The translations under genes and the position numbers were made by a program. Under the pieces are notes generated by a model, which was not told the DNA's origin, ran no database searches, and worked only from the letters and a program-made list of their open reading frames with translations. Positions 13,988 to 25,008 of a stretch of 64,000 bases of DNA are shown piece by piece (position 1 is the first letter of the stretch; each line of letters begins with the position of its first letter). Source of the DNA: Solenopsis invicta (lineage: Eukaryota; Arthropoda; Insecta; Hymenoptera; Formicidae); the NCBI RefSeq assembly GCF_016802725.1, contig NC_052679.1:6572001-6636000 (forward strand), read 5' to 3'.

Positions 13988-15299
13988 GGGTGAAGGGTAG
14001 GGGGCGAGAAGAGAGAGAGATTAGTGGTGGCCCTCGAATCAATACTTACGTGCAATTTTCAAGCGTGCCGAGTATATTTGCTACTTATATATAAAATCAT
14101 TTATATGTAACTCTTTCTGTCGAGCCCCGCGTGCATTTAATTAAATCGTTAAGGAACACGTTTAAATACGTATCAATCAAGTCTATTTGCAAATAATGCT
14201 ATGACGCTTACTTTGTTAATATATCTCTTGTACAAACATATAGAAAACTAATAGATGTCTAATCGATGCCGATCCGATTTATTATGTTCGTCCTGGACCA
14301 TAATTATGTTACATTATACTTTCCCGAGAGAGAGAAAGAGATAGAGAAAGTGTTTGTGCGTGAAGGATTAGAACGAGGCATATTTGAAAAATTCGTCAAG
14401 AGAACTCGGGCAACAGAGTATCAGCAACAATTCGATCTCGAGTTACGAGGTCGAACGTTTCTCGGAGCGGAGATAACGATGCGAGAGAAGGTGCCACGCA
14501 ATGAAAGATTATCTTCCTAAAATTCTATCCTCGAGGAATTCACTTCCCATTCTTAGCAACTCCCTCTAAAAATGTGTGGAATCGGGACGTTCCGTTATCG
14601 GAACTTCTCTCGTCCTAAAATATTTCATTTTATTTCTCTTTACGGAATATGCTTTCGCAATGTAGTTTCTACGCGAATTTCTACTGCTCGAGAACCAAAA
14701 TAGCTCAATGTTCGATCTGTATTTCCTTAAATGTGGAGCTCGCGGATTTACAAGTTCTTACTCGCGCGATCATAAGCCATCTACCTGGCAGAATGAGGGC
14801 AAAGATAAAACTTAGAAATATATGTTTGTAATCTAACGTATCAGTCAGAAAATTAATGTGAAACGAAGTACTCGATGTTTCGAAATACTATAGATAGGAC
14901 ATCCTAAGAAAACATTTGTCTCTCTCTCTCTCTTTCTCTCATTTTGATAGGAGGTAAATGGAGCCGGTTCCATCCACGTGTATTCGCCAGAGATTTAGTG
15001 AGTGGAACCACTCCTGCAAATCAAATACAGATTCTAGCAGAAAATCGACAATCCACTCTTACGCATTCTGTCCCCATAATTCCGTCCTCGCTAACTGGTC
15101 CACTAATTAATTTTGTTCAAAATTAAAATTCTTTTACAGGTACATGTGCAGCAGTTCGAGGATACAGGGTGGTAAGGTGCATGAGCGAATTCCGATTCGT
15201 CGATATCGCATTTTTCAAAGTCACTCGACGAACGTGGAAGAAGGTGTCATGAGAGAGAAAGGGAAAGAGAGAGAAATGAGCGAAAAGATCGCGTCTCAA

Positions 15300-18200
15300 G
15301 CGAGAGCAGGAGGGTCGCGCGAAAATGGCAAGAATATCAAGGAGATTCCCCCTTCTCCTTGGAGGAGGTAGGGGGAAGCGCCCCGATGGTGGCCTACCGC
15401 AACAATTCGGGCCGATCGTCATTACGCTGGAATCATCCCCCGCCAGTGCTCCCTCTCGTCGCCGCAAGGCCGGGCCGGGCCGATCTCCACCTTACCGATC
15501 GAATGAAGGTTCACGCGCGTGGTAGCGGCTCAGCACCGCCCGCCGCCACATCGTTACACACATGACGATTACGATGTTCGGCGACGCTCGAAAAAGACGA
15601 GGTGGTGGTGGTGATGGTGGTGGTGACGATAACGGATGCCGGGGGACAACGAAGGTAACGTCGAAGAAAGAACGTGATGTCGCCGCGATCCGCGAGTACC
15701 AAAACCGAGAAGAAACGGGCAAACGGGTCCGGATACGTGCCGCTGTAGAGCGAACGAACTCGCGAGATTCCTGACCATTGGACCGACCCTCGTGCATGCA
15801 TACTTTAGCATAACGTTCTCTATACAATATCCAGAAAGAGGGAAAGAGATACGGGGGACGGGGGGACGAGGAGGAGGAGTACCACCGCCGAGGGGAGAAC
15901 GTTCCTCCTCATCACCCCCCAGCGGCTTCGCGCTTTCTCTCTCTTTCTCCTTCTCTTTATCTCTCTTTCGCGCGCGCGCGCGTGCCCTCTCCCTCACATC
16001 GCGCCGGGGGCCTCAGCAGTCGTCCTACCCCTCGCGCTGACCCCTTGCCCCTCTTCCCCGCCCCCATCGCTGCCGCGAATCGATTTGTTATTGTTTTTGT
16101 GTCTGCGGTCGTCGCGGCGGATGGAGTGCGCGGGGTTATATCGAGGGGTGGATGGGCGAATGGTGAGTGGGGTGGGATTGCCGGTGCCGGTGGTGATGAT
16201 GATGCTGCTGCTGCTGCTGCTGCCACCGCCGCCGTTGCTGCTGCTGTTGCCGCTGCTGCTGCTTCTGATGGTGGTGGTAGTAGTGGTGGTGGTCGCGCTC
16301 GAGCTGCGAAGCCTCGGCTTCGGTTTTCGGGCCGGCAGAGAGGCGACCAGGATGAATAAGCTGCTGCTGCCGCCGTTGCCGGGGAAGGGTGGAAAGGGGC
16401 GGCGGGAGAGAATCGCAAGGGAACGCAAAGGGAGAAAGAGAGAGAGAGAAAGAGAGACGGAAAAGGGTCGGATACGCGCGATTCCGATCAGCGGCGTAGC
16501 CAACGTGGGACAGGAAAAACCGAAAGATCTCCGAAAGAGCTCCACGTGCGGAGCTCCAATTACGCTCGAGACTCCATCATCCCTCAATTGCTTCTCCCCG
16601 TAAAACAGTCGCCCAGCTAAGCGACGAGAGACTCTCGTTAGGGGGGTGCGACGTGACTCCTGCGAGGAATCGTAGGCTGACCGCGAAAAAAAGGGCTGAG
16701 ATCACACGCCATTGGCATAGCCGCTGAAGAGAGCGAGACGGAACGAGAGAGGGTTGAGGATGGAAGCTGGTACAATGAGGAAGAGGAGGAAACGAGCGAG
16801 GGCGGGCGCGGAAGAAGGGAGAAAATCCCTCTGAGGGAAAGGGCGAGGGGGAAGGGAGTGGGTGGAGGAAGCGGGATAAGAGGACAGGGTGATCGCGCGA
16901 GTTGAATCGAGAGGGAACGAGGAGAATGCTTGCGGGAAGGAGAGGAACGGTGCGGATCGGATTGCGTCCACGGGTTGTATCGAGGGGGGTGGCGACAGAG
17001 ATAGTTGAACGGTGGAAGAGCAAGAGGGCGACGGGAGGTTGAGGAGGAGAAGGAGGAGGCTAAAGGGAGGGAGTGGGACGACCAGGGGCAGCGGGGGTAA
17101 GGGGAGAGACACGTCGGCATCGGCTTGACAGGTGACAACCGATCGGACCACTGACGTCACAGATCACTCGACCGAGCGAACGTGTGCGCGCGCGCGCGCG
17201 CACGCACGCAAGCAAGCAACACACGCACAGACACGACTACGCGAATATCCGTGGCTACGCGACGTGGCATGAGGTCGGGAGCCGTGTCTCGCACTCGCGT
17301 ACACCACTGTGCACCATTGACACACGTCACGTTCGGCACGTCACGCCGCGTGAGCGAGAGCGAGAGAGAGAAAGAAAGAGAGGAGAGGAAAAAAAGGGGG
17401 TGATCGCACGTTTTCCAGCGGGGATGACGCGAGGGACAGACGCGACGCGAGGCGAAACGTGTGGAAAGGACCGCCGGAGAGAGATCGCGGACCACGTAAT
17501 AAGGCGGGAACAGGAGCGCGAGGAACGCCGTTAATGTGGGGACCAAGGAGAGGAGAGCAGAGGAGACGTTTGGATCGCGGGTGACCGCGTGCGATAGTCG
17601 AGGATCTTTCGCGTGGCGCGAGTCACCCGCGTTCCGCGACGTAAGACTCTAATTTTTGATATTTACCGGGTGGTTAACGCCGGCCGATGGTCCCCGCGCG
17701 CGGCGCCTCTCTATCTGGTTACCATTACACTCGGATGTATGAAATGCGCCACGGGCATACAACCATCCCCCCACAATAGCCCTATTTATGATTGGGCAAA
17801 ATTGCTTTCCATGCGCAGAATAAAATCTCGCGCGCGGGTCCAGGAAAAATCCGCGGGGCGCCGCGACGGGAGGCCGCGCGCCGCCGCCGCCGCTCTTCGC
17901 GGTCGCGGCGCGCGAGTGTCGCCTTTTCCACCGAGCGTGCGAGAGGAAAACGCGGCCCGGGTCGCCGCGCGTCGTACGTTAACGACGACGACGACCCGTC
18001 CGCGGCCGCGTGCCGACCCGCGGCGCCTCCTCGTTTTCCCGGCGATTTTTCTCCGCGTTTCCCGCGCAGCCGATAAGCTCGCCGTGAAATTGAACGCGCG
18101 GTCCGCCGCAGCCGCGCGCATTCGCGGCGCTGCGACAGCCTTCCGCCTCGACCAATCGCCTTCGGCCCTCTAACCCTGGTAGTTCCGCGAGGCGCCACGT
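15300..18200. promoter_or_regulatory. CpG-dense, low-complexity promoter-like block
   Basis: A roughly 2.9-kb block with far higher GC and CpG than its surroundings. It includes a CTG/TGC triplet run with GGT repeats at about 16,195-16,290, GC-alternating runs at 15,969-15,982 and 17,185-17,202, and AG-rich tracts at 16,430-16,460 and 17,350-17,400. In this window similar blocks coincide with the 5' ends of the Src kinase (42.5-43.9 kb) and Rab23 (53.1-53.7 kb), so a promoter or 5' UTR role is a reasonable inference. Which gene it serves is not determinable from sequence. Confidence 0.45.
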
Positions 18201-18663
18201 CGCGACGATCGGCCCGACGCGACGATAATAATGGGGTTAAAACAGGTTAAAAATGCGATACATTTCCGTCTTCTAGTTTCACGTAATTCCAGGATTCCGC
18301 CTTGACTTATTTGTCTCGTTTTTATTTTTCGATATAGTTTTCCATTTTATCCCGTGGGATTATATCCATGATCGCGTATGTACCTTTTATCACTCGTAAT
18401 TATTATGCAGCCATTGAATGACGTGTGACATTTGTTCTCATCATCAAAAGTCGAGAAAGAAATGCTATTCCGAGCGAACGATTTTTAATTATTTGTGAAA
18501 CACATTTAATGATGCGCTGTTTAGGTTAAGTTAGGTTAAATAAATTAAGTAGATATATCTTTACGTTATTCAATGTAAAATTCAAATTTTTAAAATGATT
18601 ATTACATGTAATACATCTGATATCTCGATTGTATATGTAAAAGATATAATAGAACGTCGAAGC

Positions 18664-18890
18664 TTAATGGACATTGTGATTGATTGTCCAGGTCAGTTTC
18701 GACCGCGGTACGAGCTCCCATCCTTCCCCTCGTCCATCCCTCTCTCGGACGCGGCGCAGCTGTTCGATCCAGCGCCTGTTCCGCCCGCAGTCCTCATCTT
18801 CGAACAACTCCAGGTTTCCGAAGTCGTATATCGGCTGATGGTACCTCGATTCATCGTCTTCATCGCATATTACAATTCTGACGGAGAAAA
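18664..18890 (-). other. Possible coding exon, unidentified
   Basis: On the minus strand, an acceptor-like ...CGTCAG at about 18,880 is followed by an open frame with protein-like composition: an acidic patch (DEDDESRYHQ), then YDFGNLELFEDEDCG, then a basic stretch (RRWIEQLRRVRERDG). The frame closes at a TAA at 18,664. There is no strong donor; a GTACCG after a phase-0 codon is the best and is weak. It could be a 5' exon of the zinc-finger gene, a terminal exon of another minus-strand gene, or chance. Confidence 0.25.
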
Positions 18891-19119
18891 CGCACACTGA
18901 AAATGTCATTCTCTCTCCTGCTGAGAATTGCTCAAGCGAAACGATTACTCAATTTTTAATTTTCTTCTTTTAAGTAAGTTATCTCTGCGAAGAATATCTT
19001 TTTAACAATAATCTTAAAATATTTAAATTATTTTAAACAAGTAATATTCACTTATACTTTTGCGTACACACAGAAAAATATGTATTTGAATTGCATAAAT
19101 ATTGTTTCAAATTTTTCAT

Positions 19120-19320
19120 AACTTTATATATCCTGCAACTCTTGCATTAGCATGAAATTTATTCAAAATATATCCTAAAACCTAGTTAAATTTTAGATAA
19201 ATTTTTAATTTGGCGAAAAAAGTTTAATAAAGCTTGTGTTTCAAAAATTAACAAGTTAAAAAGTTAAAAATTAAATTAATCAAAATTAATTAAGTTAAGA
19301 CGAAAGTTATTAACTTTTCA
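19120..19320. repeat. Dispersed AT-rich repeat, inverted relative of the 54.7-kb repeat
   Basis: The section around 19,220-19,260, with AATAAAGCTTGTGTTTC followed by AAAAATTAAC and repeated AAGTTAA units, matches the reverse complement of the 54,660-54,740 unit. That unit has GAAACACATAGGCTTTAATTT after a GAGTTAATTTT stretch. It ends near the GC-rich block that starts at 19,380. No coding capacity is seen. Confidence 0.4.
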
Positions 19321-19379
19321 ACTTTTTACCAGCCAACCTTGACGTCAATGCTTTTCTTAGCAAGAGAATTGATACTTTT

Positions 19380-20091
19380 CTGTGCGTGCGCTTTTTGTCG
19401 GAGCCGCAATTTAGCTCCGTCCCGTTCGCGTTGGCGCGAGAGAGAGAGAGAGAGAGAGCAGAAAGCAGCGGAAAGGGTGTCGAGCGCCGCCGGTGGGCAG
19501 AAGTTGGCAGCTATCAGTCGCGCATCCGCAACGCAATCGGTACTGCGCGCCGCGAGTGAGCGACGGAGGTCTTTGCGCGTCTGGTCTCGCGGGGTCAGGC
19601 CAGTTGGCAACAGACCATCGAGCGGGTCGCGTGCGCGAGTCCGCGGCCGCGTTGTTCTCCCTTTCCCGTCGTCACCCCTCGATCGTCCCGTCTGTTCCGT
19701 TTCTCTTTTCTCTCTCTCTCTCTCTTTTTCTCTCTATCTCGGAGCGTTTCTCGGTCTCTGGCGTTTACGCGTCGCAGCGGCTGCCCGCTGCTGGAGTAAG
19801 CGCGTCGTCCCTCCCGTGCGAGGAGCCAGGAGGAGATTGTCGTTGTCATCATCAGCACTACGCTGCGCCGACCGTCGGCTGCCATGGGGCCCGTCGACGG
19901 GATCATTTGACCCACGGGAACGACTCCAGGCTCGTCGGTGGGATCGTGAGCAGACTCGCGTGAGCGCTACGAATCGGTAAACGAGCTTGAACAAATCTTT
20001 CTCCCCTCATTGTCATCGTCGTTGTCATTGTCGTTGTCGTTGTCGTTGTCGTCGCCGTGATCGTTGTCGCGCGACTCTCCCATCTGTTCTC

Positions 20092-20123
<32 letters not shown>

Positions 20124-20650
20124 GTCTCGCTCGCGTGTGCGTGTGACAGCGCGCTCGTTGTTTCACCCGTTCGTCCCCATTCCCGTTCCTCGACACGAGA
20201 GCGAGGGCGCTCTCCTAAGAGAAAGCGTTTCCTCGCCGCGACCGAAATCGTTGTCGGCGGTTAACGGCGGATTTGATTGCGCGGAACGCTAACTCGCGAT
20301 CACCTCCGAAGCCGTTCTCGTGCACGCGAATCGACGTGTGCAAGTGTCGCGGATCGAGGCTGGGACGCGTCGCGTCGTTGCACGGCGTATCTCGCCCATG
20401 GAATTTACAACAATCAACACGCACTCGCGACGCGACGCGCCGCACGCTCGTCGTTGTTCCCCCCTCGCGCGCGCGTCACCCACCACGCGGATTTCGTCAT
20501 TCGAAACGCCAAGGAGAGTTGCGTTCGACTCTCCTTTTAAATTTTCCCAAATTCGAAGCGTAACGTGTGTGTATGTGTGTGTGTGTGTGTGTGTGTTTAC
20601 GTTTTTTTCGATTTAGAAAGGCCCGAGACGAATCCGCGGATAATCCCGAG
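19380..20650 (+). promoter_or_regulatory. GC-rich leader or promoter-like block (possible plus-strand first exon)
   Basis: A CpG-rich block with (GA)n at 19,438-19,460, several (CT)n runs (19,709-19,740, 20,093-20,124), GTT/GTC repeats at 20,012-20,060 and a (GT)n tract near 20,566-20,595. Pyrimidine-rich leaders of this type precede the Src kinase and Rab23 start codons in this window. It could be a non-coding first exon of a plus-strand gene, with atos (31 kb) the nearest downstream candidate. Open frames here are on both strands and look composition-driven. Confidence 0.35.
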
Positions 20651-20978
20651 AACTTTCTCTTTAGGAAACTCCGTGTTCCTCTCGATGATCTTTTCGAGAA
20701 TCGATGACCATCTCAACAACGGCCGATACTAATGACGAAAATGGGAAATTGTGCATTTCTCGGAACGAACGCAGACGTTATGTCATGTTCCTTGGACGTT
20801 TCCAGACATGCCACGGCGTCGTGTTCCAGCTGTTCGTGACAGCTAGGAGGAGGGGGGAGGGGGTATATCTTTGTCCGTTCGTCGCTCTAGCCTGACGGCT
20901 GATTGTTATTTGTCCCCTCGGCAGTGCCCTCCTTCGACTTTAGTTTCTCGACTGGATTTCGTACGAGTAGAGGAGAGA

Positions 20979-21002
20979 GAGCGAGCGAGCGAGCGAGCGA
21001 AC

Positions 21003-21045
<43 letters not shown>
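20979..21045. repeat. (GAGC)n/(GA)n microsatellite
   Basis: A run of GAGC units passes into a long GA repeat. It is simple sequence with no coding meaning; the apparent Arg/Glu or Ser/Leu ORFs across it are artefacts. Confidence 0.85.
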
Positions 21046-21307
21046 TGTCTATTTCAACCCTTCTACCCTTATGATAACACTTTTCTAGCGTGAGAATACG
21101 AAATATATATTGCACCAACGGCTCCAACGTACTCGAATACTTTTTGTGTTGCGTCGAGAATTGAATCTAGTAGCGGCTTTTAAAGAACTTGAGCATTTGT
21201 ATATCCCGATAATCCAACGAGCCTTTGTTCGTCACTTCCCTTTTGCCCGTGGTGGAAATTTTTGTACAACCCTCTTATCGATATCAAAGGAGAAAGTGGC
21301 GTTCGTA

Positions 21308-21524
21308 CACTGAGAGAAAAAATTTCTAAACTTTAATATTTATTCAAATAGTATCAATGAAATATCTGCTTACGATACATAAACATAAATATTTACCCCA
21401 TAAGAAAAAAAAAGATACTTCAATTAGTGGTTCTTGCACTAAATAAATATATATTTATATTTAGTAAATATCAATACTGCATTCGAATAAATGTTTATTA
21501 AAATTTAGTAATTTTTCTCTCACA
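21308..21524. mobile_element. MITE with CACTGAGAGAAAAA-type terminal inverted repeats
   Basis: Left end CACTGAGAGAAAAAATTTCTAA and right end TTAGTAATTTTTCTCTCACAAG are imperfect inverted repeats of about 20 bp around an AT-rich core of about 217 bp in total, without an ORF. This is a non-autonomous DNA transposon by structure; the superfamily is undetermined. Confidence 0.55.
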
Positions 21525-21893
21525 AGTAATAAACCTTACAAATGTTTTAAAGATTTCGTCGACCTCTAAAAATGATTGAAGCGTGAACCTTGTTTTTCTT
21601 CGAGTATTTTAAAATTTATTGTTTACATAGTAAATTAAGTTTATTTTTAAAACGAGATTTGATTAACCTACACATTGGTAATTTATTTCAATCGACTTTG
21701 GCCGACAATCCAACTCTTTCTTGAAATGTGATAAAGAATCGCGCTGATAACATTAATATGTATCGAATGACATTAACATATGCTGTAGACGGCATTTACG
21801 AGATGTTATTATAACCTGTGGGACTATGAGACAACAGAAAAAATTGTTTGCTTTATTTACTCTTACTTACGAATCAACAAAACGATGTCATCC

Positions 21894-22103
21894 ACACTGT
21901 TGAAAATAAAGTTCAATATATTTTTAAGTTTATACATTAAATTTAATGTATCTACAATTCAGAGGCATGTGCATGAAATTTTAGTGCACTTTTGACATCT
22001 GCAAATTTACATAATTAACATTAAATTTACATTAAATGTTTTTAATGTATCTTGGCTTCCGTTACGTTACATTGAATTCTGCTGTTCGATTTTTAACAGT
22101 GCA
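21894..22103. mobile_element. Candidate MITE with CACTGTTRAAAAT terminal inverted repeats
   Basis: Left end CACACTGTTGAAAATAAAG and right end CGATTTTTAACAGTGCAT are inverted copies over about 13 bp, enclosing about 210 bp of AT-rich DNA with repeated TTAAATTTA motifs. No ORF. Boundaries are approximate. Confidence 0.4.
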
Positions 22104-23146
22104 TTTATCGCGTAGGACAGCAGAGAGCGTTTTTAAGCTAGAACTTTTAGCTTAAATACCTCGATTCCTTTGTTTCTGATGTATCATAGCCAAGCCCGAG
22201 AGATAGCAGTCAAATAGCAGTCGTACTCGTAATCGTGTACATCCAGCTGTTTGATAAATAAATTACAATTCGGGAGCTCGTCGCTAGGTCCAGCCGAGTG
22301 TCTGCTTAAGCCCTTTGAGCTTTTATGGCTATGCAGTCGGGGAGAAGCGTGCATCTCTCTTTCTCTCCCCGGGCGAGCCGTGTCAAAACAACACACGGGG
22401 GCGTCGTCTCACAGCCGTTCGTTGAACCCAGCTGTTTTGGAAGTCTACCTAAAAAAATTCAAGGTGACGCCCGCGGTGCATGGTCTGGCTCCCTCGATCC
22501 TCGCGCGTATCCCAAGGTGGAGCTTCGACCTCGCAAAAGGGAGAAGAGGATTCGGCAGGACTCGAGCAAGATGAAAGATCCGTTAGCTTCTCTCTTCCTT
22601 TCGCTCTCTGTCTCTCGCCGCTTCTAGGTCCGAATTATCTTCTGCTTTGAAAAATAAACTTGTATGTATGGAGTTATCTCGCGTATATTCGAGGAATATC
22701 AGATGAATTTGTGTAAACATTCGCAAAAATTCGCGCGCGTCTCCGCGCGAAAGTACAAAGTTTCGTGTATGCATGAATAATGTAACACCAGCATTTTTAT
22801 GGCTTTACAATGGCTGTGTGGCTGTACGAATATGCGGAGGCTCCGACGCCTCGGCGCGCCTTATTGATTCCGTTTGTGACTCCTAATTGACAATCGACGC
22901 GTCTCTTTGTACAATTAACGTTTTTTTTTTCTCTCTCTTTTCCCTCACCTCGACGGCACCATCGCCTGGCGCCGAATGTGCAAACGCTTAATAGGAGGTC
23001 CTTTCGAAGCGTCGATACGAGTAATGGCTCAGCGTTCTCAGGGCGTGGAGGGAAAAAAAAAAATACGACGCGTCACGCGAGAAATCCGAGGTCTCGCGCG
23101 TGTCCACGTGAGTTAAAATTGCGAATCGGCCTTGGTGGCGAGTGCC

Positions 23147-23154
23147 TATAAATA
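23147..23154 (+). promoter_or_regulatory. TATA box (TATAAATA) of an orphan promoter candidate
   Basis: TATAAATA lies in a GC-rich context (GAGTGCC before, CGAGG after). About 30-40 nt downstream the sequence becomes CpG-rich, followed by a GTC/GTT repeat and a (CT)n tract, like the leaders of confirmed genes in this window. No coding sequence is recognisable downstream, so the transcript, if any, may be non-coding or a distant first exon. Confidence 0.35.
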
Positions 23155-23768
23155 CGAGGTTCGCTTATAGGCGATCCGCGGCCGAAGGTGCAGCGCGTTG
23201 CACCGCCGTCATCGTCGTCGTTGTCGTTGTCCCTCTGCAAGGCTGCACGCGCTAGGAAACGCGCTCGGTCTCTCTCTCTCTCTCTCTATCTCTCTCTTGT
23301 CCCCTGTCTTTTACACATTACGTAAGTCCTCCGCGATATCAGGAGACGCGCTTGTAGCGAACAGAAATATACACGTATAAGATACTCCGAAAACACTGGC
23401 CTCCTTTCGCGGCGTTATTGCTTTCACTGTACGAAACCCCCTGGCAACGCCGAGTTTTCGTCGATGAAAATATATCAGGGGCACCTGTGACCGTCGAATA
23501 AATAATTTAATTACCGAGCCGAAAGTGTGTGGAGGCCTCCTCTTCGTCTGGCAAGCGAGATCCCGACGAAGGAGAACGCATACGCTAATAGGTTTCAGAT
23601 ATGAAGCCTAACTGTGTAAAGATATGTGCAGCGTGTTAAAGATTGAAGAGATACGGCTGATGATCGCCTTCGTCGGCGTTGTTGCTAAGGAGCAATCGAA
23701 TCGACTGTAGAAGCTGCTGTGAGAATATATACTCGATGAATTCTAGAACGTACCGCTGATTAGATAAT

Positions 23769-23960
23769 TCAACTATGGATCATTATACGTTCTCCTTCGT
23801 CATATTCCGGAGTAGATTTCCTCGCTCCGATGGAAACCGCTAAGGGATCGTCGCGGGAGTTTTCGTAATAGGATCGATTCGCGTGAGGATTTCCGTTGCC
23901 GACGGAATATGTAACGGTCGCATCATCGAAATACATTACAATTATTTTCCTAGTCGTCGT
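23769..23960 (-). other. Possible short exon or small ORF, unidentified
   Basis: The minus-strand frame begins at an ATG (MYFDDATVTYSVGNG) and ends at a TGA near 23,769, about 56 residues, with a charged, protein-like composition (for example ARKSTPEYDEGER). A GTATAA near the end could be a donor. No family is recognised. The upstream Thr run comes from a GTC repeat. Confidence 0.15.
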
Positions 23961-24602
23961 TGTCGTCGTCGTCGTCGTCAACTTCGTGCTGCGCACTCTG
24001 CGCACGTAGGCATGTGTTACCACGCGCAATCATGAAATTACAGTAGTGTTGGTTGCATAATATACAGGTAACCTAGATCTGCACCCACTGCTTCCCACCC
24101 GTTGACCTCGTTACCCTCCCCGGTCTCGGTTTGTCCCTGCCTTCACAAGCAGAAACCTTCATTCGAAGCCGAGATGTTCTCCGCATCTGTGGCGAGGCAA
24201 CCGCGAGCCACGAAGCTTAATCGGGAAAGATAGCGTAGGACCTAAAACACAAAAAAGCAAGAGTGTAGAAATTCAATCTTTTTGTGTAAAGCTTACGATA
24301 GGCGCAAAATGAGAAATGTATATGTAATCTTTTTTTGTACTCGCTCATGTAAAATCTATGTCTAACTCTAGCTGATCTCTTGTATGGAAGGAAATTGTTT
24401 TGCGGAAGTGAATTGTCTTATAAATATACCATCTAGCAGCTCTTACGGAAGAAATCAGATCAATGATTCCTTTCCCCCTGAACCATCGAAACTCGCTTTC
24501 ACCAGTGCGCGGGTTTTTGTTTTTTAAGTTGCTGCGTTGCACTAAACACAACCGGAATCGACAATATCTAGTTTCGCACTCGAATTCTATCCGTCACTTA
24601 CG

Positions 24603-25008
24603 TACGTATTTAGGAGAACCCGGGGCATAATGGGACATGGTTCATAACTTTTTACAGAGATGCTACCGTGCAATGAAATGTTATGAATTACTATTAGATG
24701 TATCTTGCCATATGTAGACAGTCATTGGATGAGTAAGAAACTTTTAACATTTATTTTTGAAAAATAGGCAAGTTTTATGAGGTACCCCATTATACCCCGC
24801 ATAATGGGACACAATGAGATTAGTGCACGTTTTTTTATAAAACAATTCCGTCCTTTTAATCTATTCTTTTTTTAGTAAAATTTGCTTTTTTTCTTATAAC
24901 AGATATTCCAAAGATTATTTTAATATAAGATCAAGTTGATTTATTTACCTTTAACATGTTTAAAGCTTTAAAATAACTATGCCTGTTATGCCTCGGGTTT
25001 CCCTACGT
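24603..25008. mobile_element. DNA transposon remnant with GGGAAACCCGRGGCATAA terminal inverted repeats
   Basis: The left end reads GGAGAACCCGGGGCATAATG; the right end, read inverted, is GGGAAACCCGAGGCATAACA. Both are flanked by TACGT, a possible target-site duplication, although four extra bases separate the left copy from the repeat. A second GCATAATGGGACA copy is internal at 24,799. About 406 bp, AT-rich core, no ORF. Confidence 0.6.

Larger units (their letters stand above)
13409..19320. other. Upstream or 5' region of the zinc-finger gene, with GC-rich blocks; no firm gene
   Basis: 13.6-15.1 kb is AT-rich. From 15.3 to 18.2 kb the sequence becomes very GC- and CpG-rich, with long purine or pyrimidine tracts, GC-alternating runs and triplet repeats. 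Overlapping open frames occur on both strands there, which is what GC-rich DNA with few stops gives, so I do not call them genes. The block is a plausible promoter and 5' UTR zone for the minus-strand zinc-finger gene, for a plus-strand gene, or for both. One weak exon candidate at 18,664-18,890 is listed separately. Confidence 0.45.

Noticed and set aside
15957..16603. Long Ala-, Ser-, Leu- or Gly-rich ORFs on both strands
   Set aside because: They translate a CTG/GTG triplet run in several frames at once; this is a property of the repeat and gives no evidence for a gene.
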